Shown: positions 1 through 12,827, counted from the stretch's first letter. The stretch: DNA of 64,000 bases from Anoplopoma fimbria (GCF_027596085.1 NC_072451.1:4694731-4758730), one strand, 5' to 3'. Program-made: numbers and translations. The notes: generated by a model not told the origin, from the sequence alone.

Positions 1-19
1 CATACAAACATGGAGCACT

Positions 20-125
20 TTGAAACGGGGAGGAACGGCGTTGGATGACGAAGCCGTGACCAAAAGTGGCAGCAGCGGGCGGGCGGAGCGCTCGGAGGCG
101 ACGACACCTGCCATTTACAGAAGAA
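20..125. promoter_or_regulatory. CpG-dense patch in zeb1 intron 1
   Basis: About 100 bases contain many CpG dinucleotides (gcgggcgggcggagcgctcg and neighbours) in otherwise AT-rich intron. This is what a small CpG island or an alternative promoter inside zeb1 intron 1 could look like. No start codon or splice site was assigned, and the left side is cut by the window edge. Confidence 0.3.
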
Positions 126-3100
126 CTGCAGACGATCAACATGGGGTGGAGCCAAAAACAAAGTTTATCAAGGGCCGAATACACAACTTCTCCTCCGCTT
201 TTTGCTTTACAAGATTGTGTCTGTGTATGATTACTTAAAAAAACACAAGAATAACAGTTTAATGCTGCTAAAACTGACTCTAATGTACAGTCTAATGTGA
301 GGGGAAAGAGTATTTAATTTAGGCAAAAACACACTTTAAAGGGTCTCTGCAGGCCGATAGCTAGACGACACTCATCATTTACTGGGCTTTTATAGCAGCA
401 TGTTTACAGTTGCTGCCCGGTGGGAAATCATCTCGGTAAAGAAGTAGCGCGAGGCCAACTGACTGCCAACTATTAACACGGGGGAGGTTAGATGTTTAGA
501 TGGTGGAGAACATTGCCATTTGAACTTATGTGGCACACTAACACAACACAGACACCTGAATATATGAGTCCCAGCCTCCTCTCAAGCAAACTGCAGTGTG
601 GCTCACTATGAATGAGATCATAACTACAGGAAATGGCTCCAAAACACAAGGTTTTATGGGTATTAACAGATGGGTATTAGCACCTGAAGCTGCGGGGTAG
701 TTGACTATTTGTTTTTTTATGCATAAACGCCGGCAAAGAGCCCCGACAATGTTTATCTGAAATGACTTGACCTGGAAGTAGATTTATATGCTGCCTCTAA
801 CCAGCAATAGTGGCAGATTACGTAATCTGTCTGATAATGATCTGCTAATGATTTCGCTAACGGTTCTAGTTCATGAAAACATAAGTGGGCAATGTGAAAC
901 TAAGAGCGGAAAATAAAATGCAAAGCCAACTTTGACACCGTGGTTTGGACTCAAGAAAACCAGCTGTGGGTCTGTGGGTTTCCTTTAAACTTCTTATATA
1001 TATAGATGACTGTCTAATGTGCTGCAGTTTGGGGGACAACTGCCCAACTCTGTCTAATGCTTTGCCTTATAATACATAATAATAAACACGATTCAGCAAA
1101 ACTCTCAAGTGAGTCCCTGGGACGTCTGAGGTGATAAGACAACTGAAAATCAACCGATTAGTTGATTAATGTGCCTATTTGATAAACTATATATTAATTA
1201 AGTCATTTTCGAAGCAGAAATGCTAAACATTCTCTGGTTCCAGCTGCTCAAATGTGAGGATTTGTTATAAACATATCATTTAATAAACTGACTGGCTTAT
1301 AGGCGGTTGGTCTGGGAAATTATAACACGCATATTTCACTATTACCTCACATTTCATAGACAAAAATGTCATGAGTTAACTGATAATCGTTAGGAGATTT
1401 GTCTCAATAACAACCAAAAGTATTAAAATGTGTAAAGTGACATTTACAGGGATATTAGTAATAATCAGAAAAGGCCAATCTACAGTTTGTTTACTCTTTA
1501 TACTTGTTTTGTTTGGGTTTTTTTCCACCGATGGCATAGGTAAGTATCTTCAGTCGCCTTTTGTGAGAGTATAGTTGAAGGTATCAGCAGCTGTTTGCCA
1601 CATCATGGAGGTGGTGGTACATTAGCACAGGCTAATATTTGACACATCAGCTCTTTTAGAATTTCAAAAGGAGTGACCGAGCAGCCCTGTGTCATGTGAA
1701 TAAACTAATACAAATAATGCAAAAAAAAAAAAATATTAAACACACGTTTGAATCGAGGCAGGTGGGAAAGGAGCAGATGAAAGCGGTGCGCACTGAAATC
1801 ACAGCACCTTTTTCCTTTTTTTTTTTTTTTTTTTTTTTGCCATCTTGATTGTGCGCCCCGTTCCACGGAGGAGCGCTCTCCTCCCCACTGTCATCCCATC
1901 TATCGGTGTACATGTTGAGGGTAAAATGTCTCTCAGGAGGAGCTCCCATCACGACTCTGAGCCTCATCCTGCAAAAAAAAGACGGTGGAAAAAAAAAATA
2001 CACCTTTTTTTATAGGTGTTGCATCACCTTGAGTGCGTATACCTGGCTGTCTCCGGTCCAGGGAGGAGGGAAAAAAAGAAAAAAAAGAAAAAAAAGGAAA
2101 AGCAGCAACCCCGCCTTCACTGCAGTAATGGTACTGACCGCCATTCCCTTCCGCACACCGCTCAGGATATTGTATAACGAATTACCGCAAACACAATGGA
2201 TGGAAACTGAATGCGCACACGGTGGCTGGGAATAAGAGAGGAATAAACCACCTTATGCACCGCTCATTTCTACCGTGCAGAGACTCACACAGGGCTGCAA
2301 GAGTATACACACACACACACACACAAATATACAGATAAAACACGCACAAGTGGGTCAGAAAAATGCGTGTCTATGAGATAAATCCCGCGAGAATGAAGGG
2401 AGGCGATCATCCATGGCACAAATATATCTAAAAAAATAAATAAATAATAATAATAATAATAATCTACCTGCACAAGTTGACATTTGGAGCGTTTTTTTGG
2501 GAGACGCAGAGCCTTAAGGAGACGGAGAACAGGTCCCGGTCCGGTACACGGTGGTGTTATTTCTGTTTATTTATGTCTAGGCCATTTGTCAGCCCCGTTA
2601 TCCGCGTTCAGGTAAACATGATGATGATGAGGATGATGATGAGGATGGCTCCTGTACGGACGCACAGAGTCACCGTCGTGTCGTCACCAGGAGGGAAGCG
2701 AGAGAAGAGAGGAGGAAAAAAAAAAGAAAAAAGAAAAAAAGGTGCTTTCCAGCCCCCTCGGCTCACACACATTGTGCCTCATAACGGTGAATAAGAAATA
2801 TATAAATATATCTTTTTGTTATTGGCTGGTAGGATGTAAGAGGGGAGGGGAGTACAGGTAAGGAGCCGTCCAATGAGAGACCGTGTCTGTGTGAATTTAA
2901 AAATGTTTCAACAACACCTGATTTCTATTTTTACATCCATTACTTCATAACAGGTGGATTTAAAAATACTCTCATGCTGTGACCGACAAAACACCTATTC
3001 TGAGATCATTGTTCAGAGAATATTTAGGAGATGACACCCTGCAGGTGATATGAGAGGATTATTACAACTGTATCACAGAGAATACAAACACCACTAAGAA

Positions 3101-3198
3101 AGATCAGCTAGATATGTCAACACCAACAAACAAAATCAGATTAAAAGTCCATATTGTGTAATGAAGTGACTCGAATTTAATGCTTAAAAAGACACATA

Positions 3199-3420
3199 CA
3201 GTACCAGTCAAAAGTTTGGACACACCTTCTCATTCAATGTATTTTTTTTTTTTTTATTCTACATTGTAGATTAATATTGAAGACATCCAAACTATGAAGG
3301 AACACATATGGAATTATGTGGTAAACAAACAAATGCTCAACAAACCAGAATATGTTTTATATTTTAGATTCTTCAAAGTAGTTGAATGAGAAGGTGTGTC
3401 CAAACTTTTGACTGGTACTG
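3199..3420 (+). mobile_element. Tc1-like MITE, copy 1
   Basis: A 222-bp element bounded by inverted repeats that start CAGTACCAGTCAAAAGTTTG and end with its reverse complement, flanked by TA duplications (3197-3198 and 3421-3422). The TA target and terminal repeats are typical of Tc1/mariner non-autonomous elements. It has no coding capacity. Confidence 0.85.
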
Positions 3421-3467
3421 TATATATATATTTTTATGTATATTTTATTTATTTATTTATATGCATA

Positions 3468-3680
3468 CAGTGCCAGTACCACCTTCTCATTCAATGGTTT
3501 TTCTTTATTTTTATTTTTTTCTACATTGTAGATTAATATTAAAGACATCCAAACTATGAAGGAACACATATGGAATTATGTGGTAAACAAACAAATGCTC
3601 AACAAACCAGAATATGTTTTATATTTTACATTCTTCAAAGTAGTTGAATGAGAAAGTGTCCAAACTTTTGACTGGTACTG
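3468..3680 (+). mobile_element. Tc1-like MITE, copy 2 (left end degenerate)
   Basis: Same orientation as copy 1 and only 47 bp away, with a nearly identical interior. The left terminal repeat has lost about 15 bases (CAGTGCCAGT joined to ACCACCTTCTC), and the right one has lost two bases of the GTGTGT run. The closeness and identity suggest local duplication or two insertions at adjacent TA sites. Confidence 0.8.
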
Positions 3681-4493
3681 TAAATATATATATATTCTTA
3701 ATAATGCCCCCAAAAAATGCAGCTTAAAACAACATTTATTTTCAACTTTGCCAACGTTTCACTCAGGTGCAAAAAGAAACAGTCGAATATATGCAAGACA
3801 ATCAACAACAAACAAACAAGAAACGCTGTATTAACTGTGCCAAACTGGTGCAAGCGAAAGAGGAAATGCATGCATGAAGAAAAAAAAAAAAAACATTTGC
3901 CAAATCTACAGCAGGATCACAAAAATACAACATCCACCCTTACCTTAACTAAGGGAGCATGTGGTGCTGCAGTAGTGGCGGGGAGGAGTGTAATGGAGAT
4001 GTACAATAAACATCCCATCTCTGGTCATCACCAAGAGCAGCAGTGAAGCAGACCAAACCCCGAAAAAGCATGCATGCACCACCACCACCCAAAAACAACA
4101 CCATAAAGTTGCATTATTGTGCACAGGAGGTATAATCTGAACCGTCCGGCCGAGTGAGCAATGCACACTAACCTCGCCCTTAGGACTACAAACTGCGCGT
4201 AAACTGGCCACGTTGTTGCGTAAAAGCCCCGCAAACCTGCCGCCAAGTGGTACCAAAGAGTGGGGGATAAAAAAAAAAAGTAAGCAGAAAAGTGCAAAAA
4301 AAAGGGTGGAGTGGAAGTGGAAGGAAACTAATAACACTCATTGACTTTAAAGAAAAAAACATTTTTTTTTTTTATTCTCACTGACGGATAACGGTTCACT
4401 CTGCCAGGCGGCCCCCAGTGCGCCACTAGGCGGACGCATAAACCAGCCAGGTATAACGGTACACCACCACACTGGGATATGCACTCATAGTCA

Positions 4494-4496
<3 letters not shown>

Positions 4497-4531
<35 letters not shown>

Positions 4532-4550
4532 TAAAAAAAAAAAAAAAAAA
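4497..4550. repeat. (TC)n followed by poly-A
   Basis: Sixteen TC units (4497-4528), then ccctt and 18 adenines (about 4533-4550). It lies just inside zeb1 intron 1. Confidence 0.95.
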
Positions 4551-4658
4551 GAAAACTCCCCAAAACGTGCTTCAACTCACTCCCAAAAAGTATCCAAAAG
4601 GAGTTTAAGGAGCGGAGACGCGCAACCGAAAGGTGCGCACGGAGGAGTTTGGACTTAC

Positions 4659-4716
4659 CGCTGCTCCTCTTCGGGTTCGCCTGTTTTCTGCGCTTACACC
4701 TGGGGCCATCCGCCAT
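4659..4716 (-). CDS. zeb1: zeb1 coding exon 1 (partial gene)
   Basis: ZEB1 is a nuclear zinc-finger/homeodomain repressor of E-box genes such as E-cadherin and a driver of epithelial-mesenchymal transition. The exon encodes MADGPRCKRRKQANPKRSS plus the first base of the next codon, then a strong donor (G|gtaagtcc). The residues match the ZEB family N-terminus. Residues 9-15, RRKQANP, are the motif by which SALL, FOG and ZEB2 proteins recruit NuRD. ZEB2 normally reads KQPIMADGP; here the codons before the ATG read SERI, and the neighbouring svil fits the ZEB1 locus, so ZEB1 is preferred. The start is chosen for homology and for a good context (A at -3, G at +4). All later exons, with the zinc fingers and homeodomain, lie off the left edge. 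Confidence 0.88.
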
Positions 4717-4759
4717 GATCCTCTCGCTGAGTCTGAAGCGCAGCCGCTCGCAAGTCACC

Positions 4760-4860
4760 TCCTCCCTCCTCCTCCTCCTCCTCCTCCTCCCTGTCTCCCC
4801 CCCCCTCCCTCCCTCCTCTTCCTCACCCCTTCCTCACCCCTCCCTTTCTCCTGTCCCGCT
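4760..4860. repeat. Polypyrimidine (CTC)n-rich tract in the zeb1 leader
   Basis: Plus-strand run of CTC, CCT and C units with few purines. The opposite, zeb1-sense strand is a purine run. Tracts like this mutate readily in length and can form triplexes. Confidence 0.8.
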
Positions 4861-5114
4861 TTACGACATCACCTTCACACACACACACACACACCTCCCC
4901 CCTCCTCCCCTCCTTTTGCACAAAAAAAAACACCTGGTTTGCGACACACTGCCCCGCGTTTACGGCATCACCTTCTCAAACACCTCAGCACATGGCCCCT
5001 CCTACTGGCCGCACATGGCTGAGAGTTGTTTCCAAACGGTGGTCCTCCAGCTCTGACAGGGTCGGCCCGCGGCTCACTCTTTCTCTGCTCCTCCTCACTC
5101 TGAGAAAAAAAAAT

Positions 5115-6365
5115 GTAGACCTAAGCTGAAGAGACATTAATGTGACAGCATATTATTTACTTATGTAGTTAAAATACCATGTTTGAGGTAAAAGTCCTGA
5201 AATGACAGTGTTACCAATAAGGATTATAATGAAAATGTACTTTAATAATCAAAAGAAAGCTATTATTGTAATATATTACAATGTTTTCATATTTCTATTT
5301 TTAAATGATGTCTGTGTGACGTACTTGGCAATAAACATCTTCCGATTCTGATTAATGCAGAAAAGTGGCCCCTGTGATATATATAATTACCAACAGAAAT
5401 ATAACAGCGAGGTGTTTCTCCACAGGTGTAAATGTAGACCTAAGCTGAAGGGACATTAATGTGTCAGCATGTTATTTACTTATGTAGTTAAAAGCAGCAA
5501 TTACACACTTTAAAAATACCATGTTTGAGGTAAAAGTCCTGAAATGACAGTATTACCAATAAGGATTATAATGAAAATGTACTTTAATAATCAAAAGAAA
5601 GCTATTATTGTAATATATTACAATGTTTTCATATTTCTATTTTTAAATTATGTCCTTAGTACTGCACTGTGTGTTGTTTCTTGCTGTACGCACCAACTAA
5701 TCACCGAGCCAAATTCCTTGTATGTGTGACGTACTTGGCAATAAACATCTTCTGATTCTGATTAATGCAGAAAAGTGGCCCCTGTGATATATATAATTAC
5801 CAACAGAAATATAACAGCGAGGTGTTCCTCCACAGGTGGAAATGTGGACCTTTGTCTAGAGAGTAGAGCTGAAGGGACGTTAATGTGTCAGCACATTATT
5901 TACTTAAGCAGTTAAAAGCAGCATTTACACACAAAATACCATGTTAGAGGTAAAAGCCCGGAAATGACAGTGTTACCAATAAAGATTATAATGAAAATGT
6001 ACTTTAATAATCAAAAGACTATTATTGTATTCTTTATTTTCATATTTCTATTTTTAAATGATGTCCTTAATATTGCACTGTGTTTTGGTTCTTGCTGTAC
6101 GCACCAACTAATCACCGAGCCAAATTCCTTGTATGTGTGACGTACTTGGCAATAAACATCTTCCGATTCTGATTAATGCAGAAAAGTGGCCCTGATATAT
6201 ACAGTGGGTTGCAAATTTATTAAATTTTTCACCCTTTGTTTCATTGCAGCCATTTGCTAAAATCTTCATTTTTTTTTTTCGCAAATGTACACTCAGCAAC
6301 CCATCTTGACAGAAAAAAACAGAAATGTAGAAATTTTTGCAAAGTGGCCCCTGTGATATATATAA
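5115..6365. repeat. Three-copy tandem duplication with LINE-like tails
   Basis: Three related units begin near 5115, 5433 and 5844. They share the order AGCTGAAG(A/G)GACAT or -GACGT, TTATTTACTTA, GAAATGACAGT, GTACTTTAATAATCAAAAG, TGACGTACTTGGCAATAAAC and AGAAAAGTGGCCC. Each carries the ACTTGGCAATAAACATCTTC(T/C)GATTCTGATT segment that resembles the 3' tail of teleost LINEs. Units differ by small deletions: unit 1 lacks about 85 bases present in unit 2. Unit 3 is split near its end by a separate insertion. Confidence 0.8.
6202..6342 (+). mobile_element. DNA-transposon-like fragment inside repeat unit 3
   Basis: It begins CAGTGGGTTGCAAATTTATT after TA and contains TTTCATTGCAGCCATTTGCT and GACAGAAAAAAACAGAAATG, which I recognise as a widespread fish repeat of Tc1-like type. 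Repeat-unit sequence (aaagtggccc) is present on both sides. Confidence 0.55.
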
Positions 6366-9300
6366 TTACCCTATTATTGAATTATGAGTCATGCAATAAT
6401 GTGCAAGTACCCTTTTATTGTTGTAGTTGGTTAAGATGGACCTCATTTGAACTATAATGAGTTATGGGAAATAAAAGATTCAATAGTTCCTTCTGAAATG
6501 GAGTAGAAATAGTGGCCTACTCGAATACAAATACCTTAAAATTTGTTATTTAGTACTTGAGTAAATGTACTTATTCACCACTTGTTTACCTGAAACCTGA
6601 ACCTTATAAAACTGAAGCTAGAAATAGATCGGAACAACATTTGCAGTGATTGAAGAAGTATTCGGATCCTGCAGTTTGCTAAAAAGTACAGTGGTAAGTA
6701 TAATACCACACTGTGAAAATACTCAAGTATAATCTAAAAGTATTACTAGAGGAATATACTAAAAGTATCAAAAGTGAAATTAGTCATTATGACAGATGGT
6801 ATCTGTTTTATATGTGCAGAACAACTTGAAACTATAGTCAAATAAATGTGGTAGACTAAAATAGCAGAAAACGTCAAGTACATTTTTTGTGTACTTTACA
6901 TAATTACAGTATTTGAGTAAATGTACTTTATATCTTCCCATCAATACAAGCTGGACAAGGGGTCAATTACATAATTCAAAGCCCATATTATAGTTAAATA
7001 AACAGTGATAAAGAAGTAAGTAGGTTTTTGTTGCAAGATATAATCTGGAAAACATCTACTGGGAATCACATGAGTCTGACTGGGACCAGTTCAGCGTAAC
7101 CGGGTTTGGACCCAAAAAGCGCGACTCAGACGACAAGTAGGTCAATTAAGAAGTTCAGTTTTACTCGTTGTCTGAAACAGGCTGAATTCAACACGAGAGG
7201 GCAAATTGAATGGGAATGGGACGGTGTATGTGCTGCACGGCTGATGGGGGAGTGGTAGCAGGTGTGCAGGTGTGCAGGTGTGCAGGTGAGGTGTGAGAGG
7301 ACAGGTGACGGGAATAATTCGGTGCATGAGGGAGTGGCAGAATCTAAAATGACATAAGTGTTAGTGTACAACAAAGAGAATATAAAAGATATGGCCGGAT
7401 CTTGTGTACAATTAAGTTACACAGATTTAAAATAAAGCATGATTCTGCAAATATATCCATTTTGTCAACAATCATGCCGTACGACTATGAGGGAAAAACA
7501 AAAAAGATCTCAAGAGGCTTCGGAGCAGGCTTTTGTCCTCAGAGGGGGGGGGGAAGAAGTTCAATGACAGTTCACAGCAGGTCAGGTGTGTGGCCTTCAC
7601 AGTCCCGTCGAGCTATTCTTGTACCTGCCGATGATCAGGTTTCCAGTTCAGACGCACCAGGTGCTGCCGCCTGCGAGCCTCTCACAGCCAACAGGACTCC
7701 TCTGGAGAAGAAATCCAAGTGCAGGGGCTCAACAGGGGCACAGAGAGCTTTACAATATATGCATTATTATTTTTTATTGTCAAAAGGCTTTGTCGTTGTC
7801 AGCTGCTTGACTCAACAACAGTGACAACATGAGATTGGGAAGGTTTTATACAGGAGGAAAACATGTGGAGCTAAAAACAAAGCAGCAGGAGGAGATGTCC
7901 AATCTTTTTGCATAATAACAGTAGCAAAGTCACATTGTACAACGCAAATATTTTGTTTCAAGTCAAAAGTCCTACATGCATACATAAGTAAAGTCCAGTA
8001 TTAGTATGAAAATATACCACATATAACAAGTAGAAGTACTCATATGCAGAAAGGCCCATTTCAAAATCATATGTTACCAATGGTAAAGGTAATTATAACT
8101 CCTCTATATCCTGGTGGGTAGCTTTATTTATACTTAAACATCATCATTTATGAGCTGATTATATATTTTATTAATGATTATGGTCAAATCAACTAGTGAT
8201 GTTATGTAGTGCAGTGAAAAGTACCATTTATGACTCCAAAATGTAGCAGTGCAAAGTATCACAAAAGGGAAAAACTGAAGCAAAGTAGAAGTACCTCAAT
8301 ATTGTACTTACTGTATGTACAGTACTGCAGTAAATGTACATAGTTACTCCAAATACTCTAAATTTAGGTGAAAGAATATTCTACACTGTATGACAGAGCA
8401 ATGACGCTTATTATCAATGCTTGTTTTAAGTATTATTTAAAATTAGCATGCTTATATATGATAAGGATATTTAAAACTGAGGGGGTACTACCATTAAATG
8501 GAAAATGTGTGATGCCTTGCAGGTCTTTTCAAACATATTTCCCTGCAATTCGGCATGAAATATTTGGAGATGTATTAATCCTGACCAGAAAATCAAACGT
8601 GGTTCTGTATTTGACATGACACATGTGTAATAAAGACTCAGCAGTGGGACAGGTGCAGTGTGAGAGGTTCGCTCTTACTTGATCATTTGGAGATTACCAT
8701 TTTATGCTTCTATGTTGTACTTCTACCTCACTGCAATTCAGAGGGAAATACTCTACTTTTAACTCCTGCAGCCTGCGGAATATGTTTTTTTTATGCAAAA
8801 CTATTATTGGGTTATAACATATGATTCACTATTTGAGATTAAACTACCCGACAAAATATAAAGTAGTAAAATGATCTCCACTTTGAACAAATACAACATT
8901 CAAATGCTTCTTACACATTAACACACAGGTGGAAGTATAACAATAATATGATATAGAGTATTTATTATAAAAGCCTATAACACTGTGCTTTTTTCACTGC
9001 AACATGTCAACATGTCTCCTGTGAAAAAGGGGCATATTGCCTGGAGAGTTTCAGAGATTTTCATTTGTGTGAAGTTTTCCTGTGTTTGGTGCTTGTGCAG
9101 CTAATGAACCACCGGTGTTATCGAGAACGAAGAAGGAACCTGTGGAGTTAAAGCCATGTGTATTCTAATTGATGCTCCACAGCAATCAGAAAAATATAAA
9201 CCCCATTGAACATAGTGATTATTTAGATACTGAATTGATGCATAAACTGATCATAATAATGATTTTAGTTGCAGGAATATTATGATTACATTTGAAATTG

Positions 9301-9398
9301 GCTGGAAGGTTGCAGTCTCTTCCTCGCAACCGTCTACTTACATAATTTTGCAAAGAAAATGATCTGCCCATCTATTTGAACTAACCACCCAAACCCCA
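6366..9398. other. AT-rich intergenic DNA, no gene seen
   Basis: There is no splice-bounded coding frame. Many short phrases of the type 'aagtacctcaa', 'agtaaatgtac' and 'aaagtagaagtac' recur (about 6.5-6.95 kb and 7.9-8.35 kb), which looks like degenerate copies of a dispersed fish repeat. A short triplicated GTGTGCAG(GT) run lies at 7260-7290. Confidence 0.6.
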
Positions 9399-9432
9399 CC
9401 ACCACCAGCACCACCAGCACCAGCACCACCAC
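9399..9432. repeat. (CAC/CAG)n trinucleotide run
   Basis: Short imperfect run of CAC and CAG units. It is not in a coding frame. Confidence 0.85.
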
Positions 9433-9435
9433 GTC

Positions 9436-9800
9436 AGTAATGCTTTAATTGAATCTCCCACTGGCAGGATATGAAGGGCCGCAGAGTCCTCTCCAATCTC
9501 AGGATTCCTTCCCCGCTATACATCACATTGTCTCTACAGGTGACTGCTGTCCTGCTGCCTGTGAAGTGAAAGAGGAAACGGAGGCCATTATTCAATGCTA
9601 ATTTGGTATTCACATGAATGTTGGGGCTTTTTTCCTACTTTGTAAATTCATTTGTATTTGAGCTAGAATATCCTTCTCAGTGAGCAGTCAGTCAGCTGAC
9701 TATGAGTATTGTTCTTTGAGGAAGAGGAGAACCCCTCGGGCTAAATGCCTCTTTATTCCTCCCTCTGCAGTTTCCTTTGTGATGCGTCAGGTAGGGGTTC
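9436..9800. other. Complex unique sequence, possible conserved non-coding element
   Basis: About 360 bases free of simple repeats and obvious transposon signatures, with balanced composition. No open frame is splice-bounded. The judgement is from texture only. Confidence 0.2.
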
Positions 9801-10419
9801 TATCATAAGACTGAGATTTACAGGGAATTTAACCCCTACACCTTTTAGGTGTTAGGGATATAATATAGTTCTGTATGGGGGGGGGTTTTGGAATATATTT
9901 TGGTCGCTGACAGTGTAGCAGCAAACACTAAATTCAATTAGTTTCTTGAATGTATTTTCTTTATTTGGTATTTGGTCATCAACCAAAATACTGAAGAAAT
10001 TTAAATTTGACTGGATGGTGGTGTTAGAGGACAAGTCAGTAGGATTAGTCCTCTGGGGCCAATAAACATCTGTACAGAATCGAATGGAAATCCAACAAAT
10101 GTTTTTGGGGATATTTCAGACTGGACCATGGCAGACCACTACTCAAGCGTGGCTAAATGTTCACAGGGTATATACATAACTGTTTGTCTTAATCTCTGCA
10201 TTGGTTGTTAGGTAGCTCAGACTATTTGCTGTGTTTTATAGTCCTCGTGTTTCATTTCTCTGTTTAACTGTAATAGTTCACACTTTGTCCCCTGTTGTGA
10301 GTATTTTGGCTTCAAGAAGACCAGTCTCATAAATAAACAATGAATATAAAAACAAATTGGCAAATTTTCTAAAAGGTTCTCTATACAATATTCAGAGCAT
10401 TTATATTATTTTCAGTGCA

Positions 10420-10640
10420 TGTGAGCGTGCCCCACTCATGGCTGCTGCACTGAGCTCATGTGGCGATTACAAAAGAAAATCATATTGCAGTTACAGCCCT
10501 CCGGACCCCCCGATCCTAACACTGTTAGCTCTGTCAACACTGTTGCCATTGTTAGCACTGTTAGCCCTGTTAGCTGGGAGCCGTTGGATTAGCTGCGCCA
10601 AATTGAGAGCTGTTTGGAGGCATTACATACACTCCGAATT
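10420..10640 (+). repeat. Dispersed repeat, copy A
   Basis: It shares an ordered set of words with 13770-13982: GTGAGTGTG/GTGAGCGTG, CTCCGG, TGTTGCC(A/G)TTGTT, a run of (T)GTTxGC triplet-like units, GCCGT, and GAGCTGTTTGGAGGCAT versus TAGCTGTGTGGAGGCAT. This points to two diverged copies of one fish repeat. The open frame here is not taken as a gene. Confidence 0.6.
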
Positions 10641-11004
10641 TCAAATTTTGCACCATAAACCTAAGGACAATACATAAGATTTTTTTCAAATGCTAATGCA
10701 ATGTTAAATGATATTCCAAATAAAATCAGTAATGAAACTGTAAGAAATTTTCTTTGATGCAAAAACATAAAATTATCTTTTTTTTTCTCTGATGTTACTC
10801 TTGTTTTCCTCCCGGACTAAAGGCCTGTTGGTTCCCTCCTCAGTGTTTTGCTTTAATCTTTGTCAGGTGGTTAGTGTGTCGCCTTTGAGGGGAAAAGAGA
10901 GGTTCAAAGGTAAAGTATAGCTCCGTGTAGATTATCATATCAGAGACAAACATGTAACATTTTCTCCGAACAAATCAATTATCTTGAGCTCTACTGTTCT
11001 CTAG

Positions 11005-11290
11005 TTCGGCTCCATGGAGGGGCTCCGTGTCCGACGGATGAATAATGTAATTTTGTGTCAGGATGAGTAATGCAGGCACAAATCACTTGTCTGGATGAGT
11101 GGCTGGGGAGTTGATAATGGCGAGTCCTCACATTGGGTTTATAAGGCAGGAGGAGAGCGGGAGATAATTCATCCTCTCTCTCCCTCTGTCACTCTCTCCA
11201 TTAATGATATGCTGTGAAGCTGCACGGCATTATGAATAAAGAGAAGGGCATGAACCTGAGATAAAGGAAATGTTTACTTTATGACAAGGT
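11005..11290. other. Complex unique sequence, possible conserved non-coding element
   Basis: Repeat-free stretch with several homeodomain-type cores (AATAATGTAATTTTG, GAGTAATGC, ATTAATGATATG). No coding frame is supported. This is texture-based inference. Confidence 0.22.
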
Positions 11291-11636
11291 TCATGAAAGG
11301 GTTCGTTTTGAAGCCCCTGCTCGGTTTCAACCTAGCATGTCTTTACACATTTATATTATTCTTAAAGGTGACTCACTAATCTTTCTACAGTAAAAAAAAA
11401 AAAAAAAAAACCTCAGGCATTTGTAAAATCGGGTTATTGGGTTTCCCATCATGCAAAGTACAGTTTTATTGATTATTCATTGATTGAGACCGTTTCGATC
11501 CGAGCTGCAGATTTTCATTTCATCCTGTTACCTGAGATAAGAGCTGTGTTTGACAGGACAAAGTCTGGAGGGGTGTTTTTGTTTTGTACACTTTGTAGAC
11601 AGGTAAACCAGGGGTCAGTTGGCTGACCACTCTCCC

Positions 11637-11762
<126 letters not shown>

Positions 11763-12714
11763 CTGCTCTTCTGTGTGGTAACAGTGAACACCAGAGGAAA
11801 GCAGGTAATAGGTAAAGAGATGATATGGACGAAACCAAACGTATATCCATGAATTTAACACTGAATTAATTGACTTTGTAAAATGCAACACAGTCGTACA
11901 CAGTGCAAAAATGAGTTCTCAAGGTTAACCATCCCAGAATAAAGAAGGAAAGCAATAGGGAGGGTGTCCCTGTTTATTGACAATGTTTGAATACAATATA
12001 AAACCACGGTACCTTACCTGGCCAGCACCAAACAGCAGACCAACAAAAGCTAGCATTTAGCAGATAATTAGGCAAAAATCCTGATATGTTTTACTAGAAT
12101 TGTTGATCAAAACCAAGCAAAGAGGGAGGGTTTGGAATGTTTAACTAAAAGACATAAAACTTAACTTCAAATGAAAGAAAACGTGGCTTCATGTCTGCCA
12201 TAAAATAATCTATAATCTGCCGACATTAGTAGCTGTATATCTGTCAGCTTGTTTGAATGTTTATCTTCCTTCTAGGGATCAAAAAATAGATTAAAGCTTT
12301 AAGTATAGAAGCCACACAGCTAATCAGACACACAAACTATTCACCCTCAAAATGAGAAAAACACCTCACTCTGAATGATGTGGTAACAACCTCAAACCCC
12401 CCCCCCCCCCCTTCTTGCTCTTGCACAATATTCATTTCCTGTGCAGTGACCGTCATCCTCCTCATGTCACAGCGGTGATCAATAGACCCGTGTCCAGTTC
12501 AGGTGATGTGTGCGGTGATAACCTGGCTTTTTGCTCTCTCCCAACAGTAATAATGATGGAGCCTTAATCAGCCAGTGTGATGAGTCACAAAATGACATCG
12601 GAGCGACCAATGTCATTTTGAATCTCTTCATCTCCACTGGGGCCAGACACACTGTGTCTCTGCGACAGTGCAAGCCTTTAAACATGCATAGATGTGTGTG
12701 TTTTTTATTGCATG

Positions 12715-12827
<113 letters not shown>

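Larger units (their letters stand above)
1..4658 (-). other. zeb1: zeb1 intron 1 (3' part runs off the left edge)
   Basis: This stretch lies downstream of the zeb1 exon 1 donor on the minus strand, so it is intron 1 up to the window edge. I see no second zeb1 coding exon. It holds two MITE copies (about 3.2-3.7 kb), short poly-A/poly-T and purine-rich runs (about 1.81-2.11 kb and 2.71-2.74 kb), a short (AAT)n/(TAA)n run near 2.44 kb and a CpG-dense patch at its left end. The open frames here are simple-sequence artefacts. Confidence 0.75.
4380..5110 (-). promoter_or_regulatory. zeb1: CpG-rich promoter region and 5'UTR of zeb1
   Basis: This is the GC- and CpG-richer stretch around and upstream (higher coordinates) of the zeb1 start codon at 4716. 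It includes long pyrimidine tracts on the plus strand (about 4760-4860), which on the sense strand form a purine-rich leader. No TATA box is placed convincingly. CACCTG E-boxes occur at 4697-4702 (inside the coding exon) and 4931-4936. ZEB proteins bind this motif, so autoregulation is possible but unproven. Confidence 0.55.

Noticed and set aside
1692..2794. Frames rich in Lys and Phe runs
   Set aside because: They arise from poly-A, poly-T and purine-rich simple sequence in zeb1 intron 1.
4659..4716. Assignment of the first exon to zeb2
   Set aside because: The ZEB2 N-terminus usually carries KQPI before MADGP. Here the upstream codons differ, and the svil neighbour fits the ZEB1 locus.
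4633..5056. Two overlapping plus-strand frames of about 130 codons rich in Leu, Pro and Ser
   Set aside because: They read the pyrimidine-rich leader of zeb1 on the wrong strand. The minus strand carries the real exon.
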